Source: an uncultured Clostridia bacterium
GTDB lineage: Bacteria > Bacillota > Clostridia > Saccharofermentanales > DTU023
Direction: 5' to 3'
Assembly (NCBI GenBank): GCA_946220865.1
Contig: CAMJYM010000003.1
Coordinates: forward strand, 54,288 to 118,287
DNA length: 64,000 bases
Below the pieces are notes generated by a model. That model saw only the letters and a list, made by a program, of their open reading frames with translations. It ran no database searches and had not been told where the DNA came from. The position numbers and the translations under genes are program-made. Positions 34,784 to 44,624 of the stretch are shown one piece after another; the stretch's first letter is position 1; each line of letters starts with the position of its first letter.

Positions 34784-35854
34784 TCAACGATTGCCGCACT
34801 GCCTTTCGGCCAGATATTTAGGCGTCAGCCAGGGTCTTGAACTCGCTGGAGCCAGTTTCTGCGCCAGTTTAAAATCACCTGCTTTCAGAGCAGCGCGGAT
34901 ACGTCCTGCGGAAATAGGCTGTCCTTCCTCATCGACACTGCGCTGCACAATCTCACAGTTGATTCCTGCAGGTGGAAGCAAACGCTGAAGCTGGGCATTA
35001 TATTGCCGTGTCAGCTCCGAAAAAGGCTCTGAACCTAAGACCCGGCTCGTTAGATTCAGGCGTCTGGCCAGACGGATAAAAATTTTGGCGTCTAACTCTG
35101 CCTGGAGGGCCGTAGCTTCATCCTTGCTTTTGAGAAAATAGCTTGGAAAAGTCGAAGAAGAGATCAGGTAATCTCCTGTTTCATGCAGGCAGAGCCGGGG
35201 AATATCCCGAACTGCCGCCAGAAGCATGTCTTTTCGCTCGCGCGTGGTAAAGAAAGAGCGATCTTCGGACAACAGAAAAAGATGGGTTAAATCAAAACGG
35301 GCCACCGTCTCCTGAATGAGTCGCAGATGCCCTCTGCTTATGGGGTTCAGATTCATGACCAGAGCCGCCTGCCTGAGGCCCTTCTGCTTCAACCCGGCTT
35401 GCGTCCACTGCAAGGCACAGGCCTCCGCCTCTTCTTCCTGCCTGGCCAGATAACGCTCAAAAGCGCCAGCCTTATTCTCCATAAAAAGCATGCGGTCAGA
35501 GGCGCTTTCAATGAGGAAGAAGCCAAAATTTCTGTAGAGCTCAAGGTATTCGGCTTTACCCCAGAGGAACACATGAAAGATGCCATGCTCAGCCAGACGC
35601 GAGATGAGAGCTGAAACCAACTGATTCATCAGACCTTCTCCGCGAAGATCTGCACGGCAGACCAGACTGCGCAGAGACTTTCCGCAGATCCCCCCTGCAG
35701 CCACAAGTTCAGCCTGTGCATTGCGCAGGGACAGAATCTCCTCCAGACCAGCATCGCGCCTGATGCCTGAGGCCTCACAGAGCGCATCATATTCCCTCAA
35801 GGCTCGCTGGTCGTGGGCAAAAACAGGGGCAAGAGTGTAAGCTTCCATAGCCAT
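34784..35854 (-). CDS. citC: [Citrate (pro-3S)-lyase] ligase-type enzyme (CitC family)
   Basis: Enzyme of 356 residues that acetylates the prosthetic group of citrate or citramalate lyase using acetate and ATP. An N-terminal GNAT-like domain (about 1-125; SLVCRADLRGEGLMNQLVSA) is joined to a nucleotidyltransferase domain with VMNLNPISRGHLRLIQ (about 166-181; the family's NPFTxGH), RSFFTTRERKDML and a closing segment GQPISAGRIRAAL. No lyase subunits are in the window. The start shares one base with the upstream stop (TGATG). Since the left end of the window encodes the methylaspartate route that yields citramalate, this ligase could serve citramalate lyase (inference). Confidence 0.88.
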   Translation of the reverse strand: MAMEAYTLAPVFAHDQRALREYDALCEASGIRRDAGLEEILSLRNAQAELVAAGGICGKSLRSLVCRADLRGEGLMNQLVSALISRLAEHGIFHVFLWGKAEYLELYRNFGFFLIESASDRMLFMENKAGAFERYLARQEEEAEACALQWTQAGLKQKGLRQAALVMNLNPISRGHLRLIQETVARFDLTHLFLLSEDRSFFTTRERKDMLLAAVRDIPRLCLHETGDYLISSSTFPSYFLKSKDEATALQAELDAKIFIRLARRLNLTSRVLGSEPFSELTRQYNAQLQRLLPPAGINCEIVQRSVDEEGQPISAGRIRAALKAGDFKLAQKLAPASSRPWLTPKYLAERQCGNR

Positions 35855-37053
35855 CAGGGCTTTTTATCCTGCTGCGAAGTCGTTACCGAATTTTTCGTAG
35901 GGCTTTTCCTGCTGGAGGCAGAGCTTTCCGACGTCTGCGTAAGACCCTGAGCCTCAGCCAGTTCTGCTTCGCGTTTGGCATCTTCCTCTTCAAGTTCTTC
36001 ACTTGGCCTGAAACCCTCCGGCAGTTCAAAGAGACTGTCATCGCTGCGGTTCGACGCTTCGAAAATCTCAAAGGTCTCCAACACTTTTCCATCTTTGAAA
36101 CTGCGGTGTCCCACAACCGCGTCCCCGATAAAGTAATAGCGAATATACGTAATGCCGTCTTCAGTGAACTCTTCAAAGGTCACATTACGTCCCATAAAAA
36201 CAGCATTACCCTGGCCTGTGAGAATCAGGCGGTCGCCGTTTTCAGCTATTTTAGAGAAAGCCTCCATGCTGAGTTCTTCGTTATATTCCGTACCCGGGAG
36301 GATATCATAGCTGCCGCCGAGAAGATCCATTTGATAATAAAAGCTGGCCTCGGTCTGAAGAATACCCAGGACTGAGCGCTCCGTAGAAAGACGCATATAA
36401 CTCTTCTTGCCGCTGAGAGCGATCAACACTTCCTGGATCAGCTCGTCACCCTTTGAGAAATCACCGGGATGCCTTGCGTAATGATAGTAAACCGGATCAG
36501 TCGAAAGGGTTTTAAAGAAACGCTCGACCTTTCGTCCGGCAATGCCCCGCAGCGAATTTTCCTTGGGGTAAGAGAGGGGAACGGGGGGTTCTTCATTGTT
36601 ATTTTCATCACCGGTACGGAGGTATTTAGGCATGGAATCGCGCAGGGACTCTAATTCCCTGGGGCTAAAAGGTGCAAAACCCGCACTAATCCTCAGCTCA
36701 TTCATCTCTTCAGCAATATCTTTTTTACCACTTGCCGCAGACGCAGAAGATTCAGGTTCCCCAGGAAGCGGCTCTGTCTTTACTTCAGACTGTGTCGGCA
36801 TTTCCCCGCTGTTTTCCGGTAAAAGATCTGAGGATACTGGCAAAAGCGGAGACGATCCAGGAGAAAGCACTTCTGCTTCATCTCCTTTGGCGCTGTCCGA
36901 AGCTCCTGCCTGCGTTCCCTGAGCCTGGTCCGGCGCAAAATTAAAGGGATTCGTGCCCGATTCTTCCCGGGGCTGAAAGCTGCTGCATGCCGTCAGCGAA
37001 AAGAGGACAGACAGAAGCAAGAGGAACGATAGTCCCGGGCGAAGCCTGCCCAT
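35854..37053 (-). CDS. Putative lipoprotein with LolA-like C-terminal domain
   Basis: A lipoprotein with signal peptide and lipobox LTAC (in LLSVLFSLTACSS). Behind the anchor is a Ser/Pro/Glu-rich linker of about 100 residues, then a beta-rich domain (from KVERFFKTLS to DDSLFELPEGFRP) that resembles LolA/LppX-type folds, and a charged Ser-rich tail. The open frame continues to 37137; the shorter start (MGRLRPG, 37053) gives a normal signal peptide and is preferred. A TATAAT hexamer at 37152-37147, immediately after the PBP stop, would make the longer start nearly leaderless. Function unknown; translationally coupled to citC. Confidence 0.7.
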   Translation of the reverse strand: MGRLRPGLSFLLLLSVLFSLTACSSFQPREESGTNPFNFAPDQAQGTQAGASDSAKGDEAEVLSPGSSPLLPVSSDLLPENSGEMPTQSEVKTEPLPGEPESSASAASGKKDIAEEMNELRISAGFAPFSPRELESLRDSMPKYLRTGDENNNEEPPVPLSYPKENSLRGIAGRKVERFFKTLSTDPVYYHYARHPGDFSKGDELIQEVLIALSGKKSYMRLSTERSVLGILQTEASFYYQMDLLGGSYDILPGTEYNEELSMEAFSKIAENGDRLILTGQGNAVFMGRNVTFEEFTEDGITYIRYYFIGDAVVGHRSFKDGKVLETFEIFEASNRSDDSLFELPEGFRPSEELEEEDAKREAELAEAQGLTQTSESSASSRKSPTKNSVTTSQQDKKP

Positions 37054-37154
37054 CCTGTTTGAGCTGCCTTGAAAAAATTCTGCAATAGATTTTACAGAAG
37101 ACTTCTCTAAAGATAAATTTTTAATCAACTTAATCATATCTTCGACATTATACT

Positions 37155-39326
37155 CTATTCATCGCTTTGGTGATGCAGGGGGCGGTAGGCAGGAATTTCC
37201 TCAGTCGAATGGCGAACAGCAGCCTGGATTTCAGGCACCTGGTAAGGAGCCTGACGTTCGAGGTTTTCAAGGATATCGCCAAAGAGTTTCATGGCGAGTA
37301 AATCCTTTTCCTTTTCCGAATGAAAAAGGGTCAGACTCATGACATAAGCGGGATGATCGGCGTTATAGCCGATAAACCAGCTGTCAATCCCCATCTCGCC
37401 TTTTTCATCCAGACCGAGCTCGGCCGTTCCGGATTTGCCCGCGATGCGAAAATTCTCTTTTTTCAGCTGTTTTGTGTAATTTTCTTCGACCACTCTTTCC
37501 ATGGCTTTTTTGAGAACCTCACAGGACTCCGGGGAAAGCAGAACTCGCTTACAATCGCTCTCATTAGAAATAAGCAGCCGGGGATCCATAAGTTTTCCCT
37601 GATTCAGTACAGCCGCATAAATCGAAGTGAGCTGCAGCGGTGAGAGGAGAATTTCACCCTGTCCGTAACCGCTGTCGGCCAGTAAAACGCTTTGCTTTTC
37701 CCCGATTTCTCCCGCATTGGCAATCTGTGAAGGACGGAAAGGATAATCCCGACAGGGATTGTCTCCGATGCCCAGTGCTCTCATGCCACGGTTAAAGGAA
37801 GAAGCCCCAAGTTTACAGGCCAGACGGGCAAAGAAAATATTATCCGAATAGGTGATCGCATCCGCCAGACTGAAATTCTGATCCAGTTCACGATAGCGCG
37901 TCACGGCGTAATCGCCCCAGGAATCGTCAAGCTGCCAGGTTTTTCCCTGAATAAACAGCTCTTCTTCGGGAGTGATGAGGCCCTGAGATAAAGCGATAAT
38001 AGAAGTCAGAATTTTTTGTGTCGAACCAGGCGTATAGCTCAGAGCATACTTGCCCTGCAGGACCTGCCGCGGATCGTTCAACAGGGCTGTATAAGCATCA
38101 TTGCTGATGCCGAGAACAAAATCCATGGCTTTATAAGAAGGCGTTGAAACGAGGGCAAGGATTTCACCGCTCAGGGGATCAACAGCCGTAACGGTGGCGT
38201 TGTAGTTTTTCAGTTCTTCATAGATGGCCCGCTGAGCGAGGGCATCCAGGGTGAGATGAAGATTTTCTCCATCTTCTGCCGGCACTTCCAGCAGAGTCTG
38301 TTCGTAATCTCCGCCAACATAAACACGGCAGCCGTTTTTTCCACGCAGGCGCGCATCATAAACTTGTTCCAGACCACAGCGGCCAATGAGCTCCGTTTCC
38401 TCCAGCTCTGCATTTTCGTCTTTTTCGAGATCTTCGGCTGAAACCCGTGAAACATAACCGATGAGCTGCGCCATGGACTCATCAAAAGGATAGTCCCTGA
38501 GTTGCACTTCCTGCCAGCTCAGACCTAAGTTCTGAAATTGTGCATAATCGATCTTTCGAAGATCCGGCAGCAGCGCGATGGGCACGAGAGTATCCTCGCG
38601 CACCCAGCTCTGGCTTAGTTTCGTTTCCACAGTGCCTGCGGACAGACCCAGTAAAGTTTCGACGTCTGACGCCCGCTCGGCGTCAAAATTCCGGGGGACC
38701 AGATTCACCTGAACAAAACTTCGATTGACCGCCAGAGGCCAGCCGGAGCGGTCGTAAATTTCGCCACGTCTGGCCTTCAGGGATTCCACGTGAACCTGTC
38801 CCTGTTCTTTAAGGCCGGGGAGGATAATGGCAGGCGTCCAGTCAAGCTGCCAGCTTTCTGCTGCCGGATGCCAGATGAAACTCAGGGTTACCTTCTTTTT
38901 CAGCTCACCATAGCGGGTCAGATACCTGGCATCAGCCGTATAGAAGCGTTGATTACCCCCTGATGATGCATCCAGAGGCGTGATCTGCTCATAGTGAATT
39001 TCTTTAACACCAAGGTCCGCATGAATCTTCGCGTTGCGTTCAACAATCTGTGCTTTGCCAAAACGATCGAGGCTTGCCGGATATATACAGCTAAGTAAGG
39101 ACGTTGTGTCGTCTTCTTGTATGTACTTGATAGTCCGTTCAAGATCCTTCTGAGGATCTGTTCTTCCCTCTTCATCACGAAATTCCCGTGTTTCAGTAAG
39201 CTCATTATTCTTCTCCCGTCGCAGAGCTGAATCGCTCTGGCAGGCAGAAAGCAGTGCAGGCATCAGCAAACAAAGGAGCGTTAGCGTCAGAGCAGGCCTT
39301 GCCTTTTTGAGCTGAAGAAGAGACAT
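37155..39326 (-). CDS. Class B penicillin-binding protein with MecA-type N-terminal (NTF2-like) domain
   Basis: A 723-residue transpeptidase lipoprotein. Lipobox LLSAC gives Cys29. Residues about 50-170 form an NTF2-like MecA_N domain, then the PBP dimerisation domain (RRGEIYDRSGWPLAVN, about 187-201) and the transpeptidase with SxxK Ser435-Lys438 (PGSTQK), SxN Ser494-Asn496 (YSDN) and KSGT (AGKSGTAELG). The domain order is that of MecA/PbpC-type PBPs, which includes both ordinary PBPs and low-affinity beta-lactam-resistant ones; resistance cannot be inferred. SD AAAGGA 7 nt upstream. A short 63-codon frame upstream (39478-39287) lacks an SD and is not considered a gene. Confidence 0.93.
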   Translation of the reverse strand: MSLLQLKKARPALTLTLLCLLMPALLSACQSDSALRREKNNELTETREFRDEEGRTDPQKDLERTIKYIQEDDTTSLLSCIYPASLDRFGKAQIVERNAKIHADLGVKEIHYEQITPLDASSGGNQRFYTADARYLTRYGELKKKVTLSFIWHPAAESWQLDWTPAIILPGLKEQGQVHVESLKARRGEIYDRSGWPLAVNRSFVQVNLVPRNFDAERASDVETLLGLSAGTVETKLSQSWVREDTLVPIALLPDLRKIDYAQFQNLGLSWQEVQLRDYPFDESMAQLIGYVSRVSAEDLEKDENAELEETELIGRCGLEQVYDARLRGKNGCRVYVGGDYEQTLLEVPAEDGENLHLTLDALAQRAIYEELKNYNATVTAVDPLSGEILALVSTPSYKAMDFVLGISNDAYTALLNDPRQVLQGKYALSYTPGSTQKILTSIIALSQGLITPEEELFIQGKTWQLDDSWGDYAVTRYRELDQNFSLADAITYSDNIFFARLACKLGASSFNRGMRALGIGDNPCRDYPFRPSQIANAGEIGEKQSVLLADSGYGQGEILLSPLQLTSIYAAVLNQGKLMDPRLLISNESDCKRVLLSPESCEVLKKAMERVVEENYTKQLKKENFRIAGKSGTAELGLDEKGEMGIDSWFIGYNADHPAYVMSLTLFHSEKEKDLLAMKLFGDILENLERQAPYQVPEIQAAVRHSTEEIPAYRPLHHQSDE

Positions 39327-39500
39327 GTCTTTTTCCTTTGATTGACGTAAAGAGACTTAGTGCTTAGAGCATCTGTGTCGGCATTAACTAAAAAGAGGAT
39401 ACTCAGAAAGAATTCAATGGGTTCATCTGGCTCAAAGTCTGTCAGCAGGACCCCTGATTTTTTTCTGGAGAGGCTCATTTTTTCAGAAAGTAATTATCTT

Positions 39501-40580
39501 TCAGGCAAGACTCTGCCGCAGCAGAATTTCCATCAGGTCCTGACCACTGATCCCCGCATTTTCGATCAATTTGGGGTACATGCTAATTGGCGTAAAGCCC
39601 GGCATGGTGTTGATTTCATTCAGTAAAATCTTCTCATCGCTGCTGCGGATAAAAAAATCGACTCGGGCGAGGCCCCTGCAGCCACCAGCACGGAAAGCTC
39701 GCAGGGCAAGCTTGTGAAGCTCTTCAAGCTTATCTTTGCTTAGATCAGCCGGAATAAGGATACGGGAACTGCTCCCGGCATCGTACTTATCTTCATAGTC
39801 ATAAAATTCACGGCCCGGGATAATTTCTCCGGGACGTGAAGCCAGAAGCTCACGGCCGTCTGGATCCATCTGCAGGACAGCCAGCTCAATCTCCCGGCCC
39901 TCAACACCTTCTTCGATGAGGATTTTTTCATCGTGAGCAAAAGCAAGGCGAAGGGCTTCTGACAGCTCCTCAGCTTTATGAACTTTACTGATCCCTACCG
40001 ATGACCCTGCATTCGCCGGTTTCACAAAAAGCGGATAGTTCAGCCTGGCCGCAGCGATGCGCTTTTCAACAGCGGGAAGTTTCAGATCTTCACGTTTGAG
40101 CAGGCTTATGGCCGGAGTCATGGGAATCCCGCTTCCGCTGAAAATACCGCGGGCCGCCTCCTTATCCATCATGAGCGCAGAGGAAAGAACCTGACAGCCA
40201 ACATAGGGTGCATTCATGAGTTCAAAGAGGGACTGAACTGTACCATCCTCACCGAAGCGTCCATGCAAAACAGGGAAAAAGATATCCACTGGTTGAAAGC
40301 TCAGTCGACCTTCCGGATTTTCTGTCCAATAACCAGCTCTTTCACCCGGTTTAAAATAGACTTCTGAGAGAAGCTCCCGCTCGGAAAAGATCTGCTCATC
40401 CCTGAGATTCTCGTCCGGCCCCTGATATTCAAAAAACGCTCCTTTTTTATCAATGAGCAGAATTTGCACGCTCACCGCAGGGATTTTGCGGAGCAAATGA
40501 AGAATATGCGAAGCCGAAACCAGTGAAATCTCATGCTCGCTGGAACGTCCTCCGCAGAGGAGACAAACTTGGGTTTTCAT
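39501..40580 (-). CDS. ddl: D-alanine--D-alanine ligase
   Basis: ATP-grasp enzyme of 359 residues making the D-Ala-D-Ala dipeptide of peptidoglycan. N-terminal GGRSSEHEISLVSA, ATP-grasp loop FVKPANAGSSVGISKV, the omega loop EFYDYEDKYDAGSS and C-terminal LLNEINTMPGFTPISMYPKL are all present. The tyrosine in the omega loop favours D-Ala over D-lactate as second substrate (family knowledge). It starts 8 nt downstream of the coiled-coil gene stop with a weak SD. Confidence 0.96.
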   Translation of the reverse strand: MKTQVCLLCGGRSSEHEISLVSASHILHLLRKIPAVSVQILLIDKKGAFFEYQGPDENLRDEQIFSERELLSEVYFKPGERAGYWTENPEGRLSFQPVDIFFPVLHGRFGEDGTVQSLFELMNAPYVGCQVLSSALMMDKEAARGIFSGSGIPMTPAISLLKREDLKLPAVEKRIAAARLNYPLFVKPANAGSSVGISKVHKAEELSEALRLAFAHDEKILIEEGVEGREIELAVLQMDPDGRELLASRPGEIIPGREFYDYEDKYDAGSSSRILIPADLSKDKLEELHKLALRAFRAGGCRGLARVDFFIRSSDEKILLNEINTMPGFTPISMYPKLIENAGISGQDLMEILLRQSLA

Positions 40581-40588
40581 AGGGTTGA

Positions 40589-41299
40589 TCAGTTCTCGAT
40601 CCCTTTTTTATTTTTTTGAATATAAACCAGCATTTCTGTGAGCTGATCCTCAATTTCGGCAAGCAGATTACGGGCGTATTCCATCGCTTCCTGGTGAATC
40701 TGCCGGCTCTGAGCGGAGGCCTCATCAAGAATACGTCGGGCTTCATTCTGAGCCTGCTGTGTGACCTCATGCTCATCAATCATCCTGGCCATCTGCTGTT
40801 CGCCCTCACGCATGATATTTTCAGCCTCTTTGCGTGCTTCGGCAATCAACTGGCGATTCTTCTGAAGGAGCCAGCGGGCCTGTCGGATTTCTTCAGGAAG
40901 CCCATCGCGGATCATTTTGATAAGAAAGAGCATCTCATCGCGATCCAGCATCACCTGTTCAGAAAAAGGCACCTTGCGGGCGCTGCTGACATTATCTTCC
41001 ATGCGACGCAGCAGGGCTTCCACATTTTCCTGATCACTGCGGCGCTGCGGTGGAACAGCAGCGCCTCTTTCCTGGGGCTGAGGTCCCTGCTGGCGAGGAT
41101 TCTGCTGGATGTCCGGGGCCCGACGAGGAGAGTATGGAACCTGAGGCAGATCGTCACTGCGGCCACGGCGGCGGTCAGGCGATTGTGGCTGTGGAGCAGC
41201 CATCGACTGCGCGGGGACCTCCCCCTGACTCTGGATGCTTTCCTGTGGTCTTCCCTGAGGCCTTTCCTGCGGCCTGTAAGCTCCCGTATCTTGATCCAT
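40589..41299 (-). CDS. Pro/Gln-rich coiled-coil protein next to coaD
   Basis: A 236-residue protein. Residues 1-80 are disordered and rich in Pro, Gln and Arg (RPQERPQGRPQES and similar); residues about 90-230 are a long alpha-helical coiled coil (NRQLIAEARKEAENIMREGE, then QAQNEARRILDEASAQSRQ), reminiscent of ATP synthase b or DivIVA tails. Proteins of this kind often follow coaD in Clostridia, but their role is not known. SD GGGAGG, 8 nt. It sits between coaD and ddl. Confidence 0.7.
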   Translation of the reverse strand: MDQDTGAYRPQERPQGRPQESIQSQGEVPAQSMAAPQPQSPDRRRGRSDDLPQVPYSPRRAPDIQQNPRQQGPQPQERGAAVPPQRRSDQENVEALLRRMEDNVSSARKVPFSEQVMLDRDEMLFLIKMIRDGLPEEIRQARWLLQKNRQLIAEARKEAENIMREGEQQMARMIDEHEVTQQAQNEARRILDEASAQSRQIHQEAMEYARNLLAEIEDQLTEMLVYIQKNKKGIEN

Positions 41300-41323
41300 C
41301 TTTGAACCTCCCAGTCTCCTGCC

Positions 41324-41818
41324 CTATTTCTTTCCGGCTTGCGCCTGATAAAGATCTTCCAGGTCAGGAACAATGCATTCCGGCACATAGGGACTAACGT
41401 CCTTCTGCAGTCTCAGCAGCTCTCTGACAAGAGAGGAACTGATAAAACTGTATTCCGGACTGGCTGCCAGAAATAAAGTCTCGCAATCGGCCTTAAGGCC
41501 ACGGTTAACGACTGTCATTGGCAGCTCATAGCCAAAGTCATCTGCACTGCGCAGGCCGCGGAGAAGCGCCGTCGCTTTCTCTTCGCTGAAAAAATCAGCC
41601 AGAGCACCACGAAATGTCCTGACACGGACATTGTCAAAACCTGCACAGATTTGCTTCAAGAGCTTGCAGCGCGTTTCCAGGGATAACTGCCCTGCTTTGT
41701 CTCCATTTTGCAGCACGGCGACAATAAGCTCGTCCGCGAGCGCCGAAGCCCGGGCGATAAGATCCAGATGTCCCTTATGAGGAGGATCGAAACTTCCCGG
41801 ATAGATCAAGCGAAACAC
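41324..41818 (-). CDS. coaD: Phosphopantetheine adenylyltransferase
   Basis: 164-residue CoaD, the fourth step of coenzyme A synthesis. N-terminal (V)FRLIYPGSFDPPHKGHLDLI contains the nucleotidyltransferase (H/T)xGH motif (HKGH), and the C-terminal ISSSLVRELL motif is present. The open frame runs on to 41908 through the rsmD end, but GTG at 41818 begins at the family start and has a GGAACGGGG SD-like stretch before it. It follows rsmD by 2 nt, the usual rsmD-coaD pair. Confidence 0.94.
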   Translation of the reverse strand: MFRLIYPGSFDPPHKGHLDLIARASALADELIVAVLQNGDKAGQLSLETRCKLLKQICAGFDNVRVRTFRGALADFFSEEKATALLRGLRSADDFGYELPMTVVNRGLKADCETLFLAASPEYSFISSSLVRELLRLQKDVSPYVPECIVPDLEDLYQAQAGKK

Positions 41819-41820
41819 GA

Positions 41821-42426
41821 TTATTCCCCGTTCCGGAGGGAAGGCGGAAAACCTTCCTTCTTCCCTGTTTTTCCGTAAAATAATACCATTGCACGGCCAT
41901 AGTGACAAGTTCTGAGGAGGTTCAGAACAGGCGAAGTCAGGGAGCTTAGTTCCTTTTCCGCGCTTTCATCAGCTTCCAGGAGCAGACGCGAATGCTCATG
42001 CATGAGCTGAAGAAGCGGGTCCATGAGCTGGAAGAAAAACCGAGCTTCCTCTTTCCATGGAGGATCAAAATAAATGATGTCCATCAGCTCCCCTGCCTTC
42101 CAAAGTCGACTCAAAGCCGCAGATGCAGGGGCCTGTATCAGCTTAACTCTTTTCTCAAAGCCGCATTTCCTTATGTTTTGACGTATGATTTCTGCCGCCT
42201 GGCGGTCTTTTTCTACAATCCAGACCTGGGATGCACCTCGGCTCGCAGCCTCCAGGCCTATCTGCCCGCTGCCGCCAAAAAGATCAAGAAAAGAGGCTTC
42301 TCTCAACTCCGTTTGCAGAATCGAAAAGATGGCTTCCTTGACTCTATCTCCTGTGGGTCTTGTTGCCTCTCCTCTCGGGGCCTCAAGTTTCAGCCCCTTT
42401 TTTTCACCGGCAATAATTCTTGGCAT
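41821..42426 (-). CDS. rsmD: 16S rRNA (guanine966-N2)-methyltransferase
   Basis: A 201-residue SAM-dependent methyltransferase. The start MPRIIAGEKKGLKLEAP is typical of RsmD; the SAM-binding FLDLFGGSGQIGLEAASRGA and the catalytic DIIYFDPPW motif are present. ATG 42426 has GGGGAG upstream. Co-directional with coaD. Confidence 0.95.
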   Translation of the reverse strand: MPRIIAGEKKGLKLEAPRGEATRPTGDRVKEAIFSILQTELREASFLDLFGGSGQIGLEAASRGASQVWIVEKDRQAAEIIRQNIRKCGFEKRVKLIQAPASAALSRLWKAGELMDIIYFDPPWKEEARFFFQLMDPLLQLMHEHSRLLLEADESAEKELSSLTSPVLNLLRTCHYGRAMVLFYGKTGKKEGFPPSLRNGE

Positions 42427-42536
42427 CGTACGTGCTCCCCTCATCCACCGCAGCCCTGCGTTTCATCTCCCTCCGGCTTCCTCGCTGAGTCGCGGCAGGG
42501 GATCTGTCCAGGCTGCAGATCATACCTGGCCGTGGA

Positions 42537-44624
42537 CTAGAGCCGAAACCCCTGTAAAAGCTCCGGGTAACGTTCACTCAAAGCCGCACGTACCCGCTCC
42601 ATGGCTTCCCTGCGCAGGGGGCCCTCAGCTTTAAAGGCCAGATCAACTGCCTCTTCAACTTCGGCAATCAAATCAGTATCTTCATAAAGGTTCAAAAGAC
42701 GAAAGCTCGGAAGTCCGTGCTGTTTCGTACCAAAAAAATCTCCCGGCCCACGCAGGCGCAGATCGGCTTCCGCCAGTTCAAAACCATCGGCATGATGGCA
42801 GAGGGTTTTGAGGCGTTCAGCAGCCAGACCTTCCCGCTGATCAGAGTGCAAAATGCAGTAGGATTGGCGATTTCCCCGACCGACACGACCACGCAGCTGA
42901 TGCAGCTGGGCCAGACCGAAACGCTCCGCATTCATGATCAGCATGAGAGAGGCGTTGGGGTTATCTACCCCGACCTCAACAACCGTCGTACTGACCAGGA
43001 TTTGAATGTCGCCTCGCATGAAGGCAGCCATGGTCCGCTCTTTTTCATCTGCCTTGATCTGTCCATGCAGGAGAGCCACACGACACTCTCTGAAAATTTC
43101 TTTTTGCAGTCTCTTGTAGCATTCCTCGGCTGAGTCCAGTGGCATGAGTTCAGAGTCCTCAATCAAAGGACAAACTACGTAGACCTGGGCTCCCTGACTG
43201 ATCTCACGACGCATCAGTTCATAGACCCGGGAAAGATCCCCGCTTGTAGCCGTATACGTTTTAATCTCCCTACGTCCCAGGGGCATCTCGCGCATAATAC
43301 TCAGATCAAGATCACCGTAAACGATCAGCGCAAGCGTCCGCGGAATTGGCGTGGCCGACATGACCAGACGATGAGGTTCAAAGCCCTTGTCTTCTGTCGC
43401 CTGCTGCCCAAGAAGACTGCGCTGACGAACCCCAAAACGATGTTGCTCATCCGTGACCGTCAGAGCCAGGTTCTGAAACTTCAGGTCCTCCTGAAGGAGC
43501 GCATGGGTTCCCACAAGAATTTTTAAACGGCCCTCACCGAGATCGTCGAGAAGCCTGGCCCGCTCTGTCGCCGTGGTCGCCGCTGTGAGTAGACCTACTT
43601 CAACCTCCACCGGGCTGAAAAGGCTAGACAGATTCTTGGAGTGCTGCTCCGCCAGGATGGATGTTGGAGCCATGAGCACACTCTGCGCTCCACAGCAGGC
43701 GCAGTAGAGCATGGCGAAAGCTGCTACAAGGGTTTTCCCCGAGCCGACATCACCCTGCAGGAGACGGTTCATCGGGCGCTCCAGGCGAAGATCTCTTAAA
43801 ATCTCGTTGATCGCCTGAAGCTGGGCATTCGTTAAGCTAAAGGGCAGGCTCTCTTTGAGTTTTTGAAGTTTTTCCCGGGCCAGAGCATTCGTTTCCATAG
43901 CGGGAGCTTTGCAGCGAGTCAGGCGCTGGGCTCTCGCCAGCTGCATGGCAGAGCGTGTCAGATAGAGTTCTTCAAAAGCAAGGCGACGTCTGGCAGTGGT
44001 AATATCCTCCTGCTGGCGGGGCTGATGGATGCGATGCAGGGCAAAATCTGCCGTACAGAGTTGATAACGGCGGCGAATTTCATCCGGCAGGGGGTCACTG
44101 ACCTGCGCGGCCAGGCCAGAGTTCAGAACGCTGTCAAGAGCAGAACGCAAAAGTTTTTGCGTGAGCCCCTGCGTCAGAGGATAGAGCGCCAGAATACCAG
44201 GGTTTTCATCCTGTGCAGCCTGGGCATACCAGGGATTGACGATCTGGGGCCGTGACCGTCCCCATTTGATTTTACCGTGAAAAATATATTCCTCGCCAAG
44301 ATGAAGATTTTTCTGCATCCAGCTCTGATTAAACCAGGTGGCATCAAGAAAGTCGACGCCGTCACTCAGCTTGCATTTAACCCAGGAAAGACGCCCGTGA
44401 CGCATCAGCTGAGGACTTGAAGCCACCTTCGCACGAAAGGTCAGCGTTTCATTTTCCCTAAATTCCGCAAAGCTGCTGAGCTTCGTCCAGTCATCATACG
44501 CCCGGGGATAATAAAAAAGCAGTTCGCGCTGATTATGAATGCCCAGTTTTTCAAAGAGCTGCGACCGTTTTAGCGATATCCCAGGAAGTTTGCTGAGTGC
44601 AGAGGGTGATTTAAAGACAGGCAA
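42537..44624 (-). CDS. recG: ATP-dependent DNA helicase RecG
   Basis: 695-residue branch-migrating helicase that remodels stalled forks and Holliday junctions. The N-terminal wedge domain (LLFYYPRAYDDWTKL), Walker A LLQGDVGSGKTLVAAFA, the DEQH Walker B (TVTDEQHRFG), and C-terminal motifs such as LLHGQIKADEKERTM and LHQLRGRVGRG are all present. The start is TTG at 44624 with SD GAGGAG 7 nt upstream; the gene overlaps nth by 14 nt. Confidence 0.96.
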   Translation of the reverse strand: MPVFKSPSALSKLPGISLKRSQLFEKLGIHNQRELLFYYPRAYDDWTKLSSFAEFRENETLTFRAKVASSPQLMRHGRLSWVKCKLSDGVDFLDATWFNQSWMQKNLHLGEEYIFHGKIKWGRSRPQIVNPWYAQAAQDENPGILALYPLTQGLTQKLLRSALDSVLNSGLAAQVSDPLPDEIRRRYQLCTADFALHRIHQPRQQEDITTARRRLAFEELYLTRSAMQLARAQRLTRCKAPAMETNALAREKLQKLKESLPFSLTNAQLQAINEILRDLRLERPMNRLLQGDVGSGKTLVAAFAMLYCACCGAQSVLMAPTSILAEQHSKNLSSLFSPVEVEVGLLTAATTATERARLLDDLGEGRLKILVGTHALLQEDLKFQNLALTVTDEQHRFGVRQRSLLGQQATEDKGFEPHRLVMSATPIPRTLALIVYGDLDLSIMREMPLGRREIKTYTATSGDLSRVYELMRREISQGAQVYVVCPLIEDSELMPLDSAEECYKRLQKEIFRECRVALLHGQIKADEKERTMAAFMRGDIQILVSTTVVEVGVDNPNASLMLIMNAERFGLAQLHQLRGRVGRGNRQSYCILHSDQREGLAAERLKTLCHHADGFELAEADLRLRGPGDFFGTKQHGLPSFRLLNLYEDTDLIAEVEEAVDLAFKAEGPLRREAMERVRAALSERYPELLQGFRL

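Noticed and set aside
37155..39326. Call of a beta-lactam resistance determinant for the MecA-type PBP
   Set aside because: The domain layout is shared with ordinary PBPs such as PbpC; low affinity cannot be read from sequence.
39287..39478. Short leader gene of 63 codons before the MecA-like PBP
   Set aside because: No SD before its ATG, no recognisable protein, and it overlaps the PBP start.
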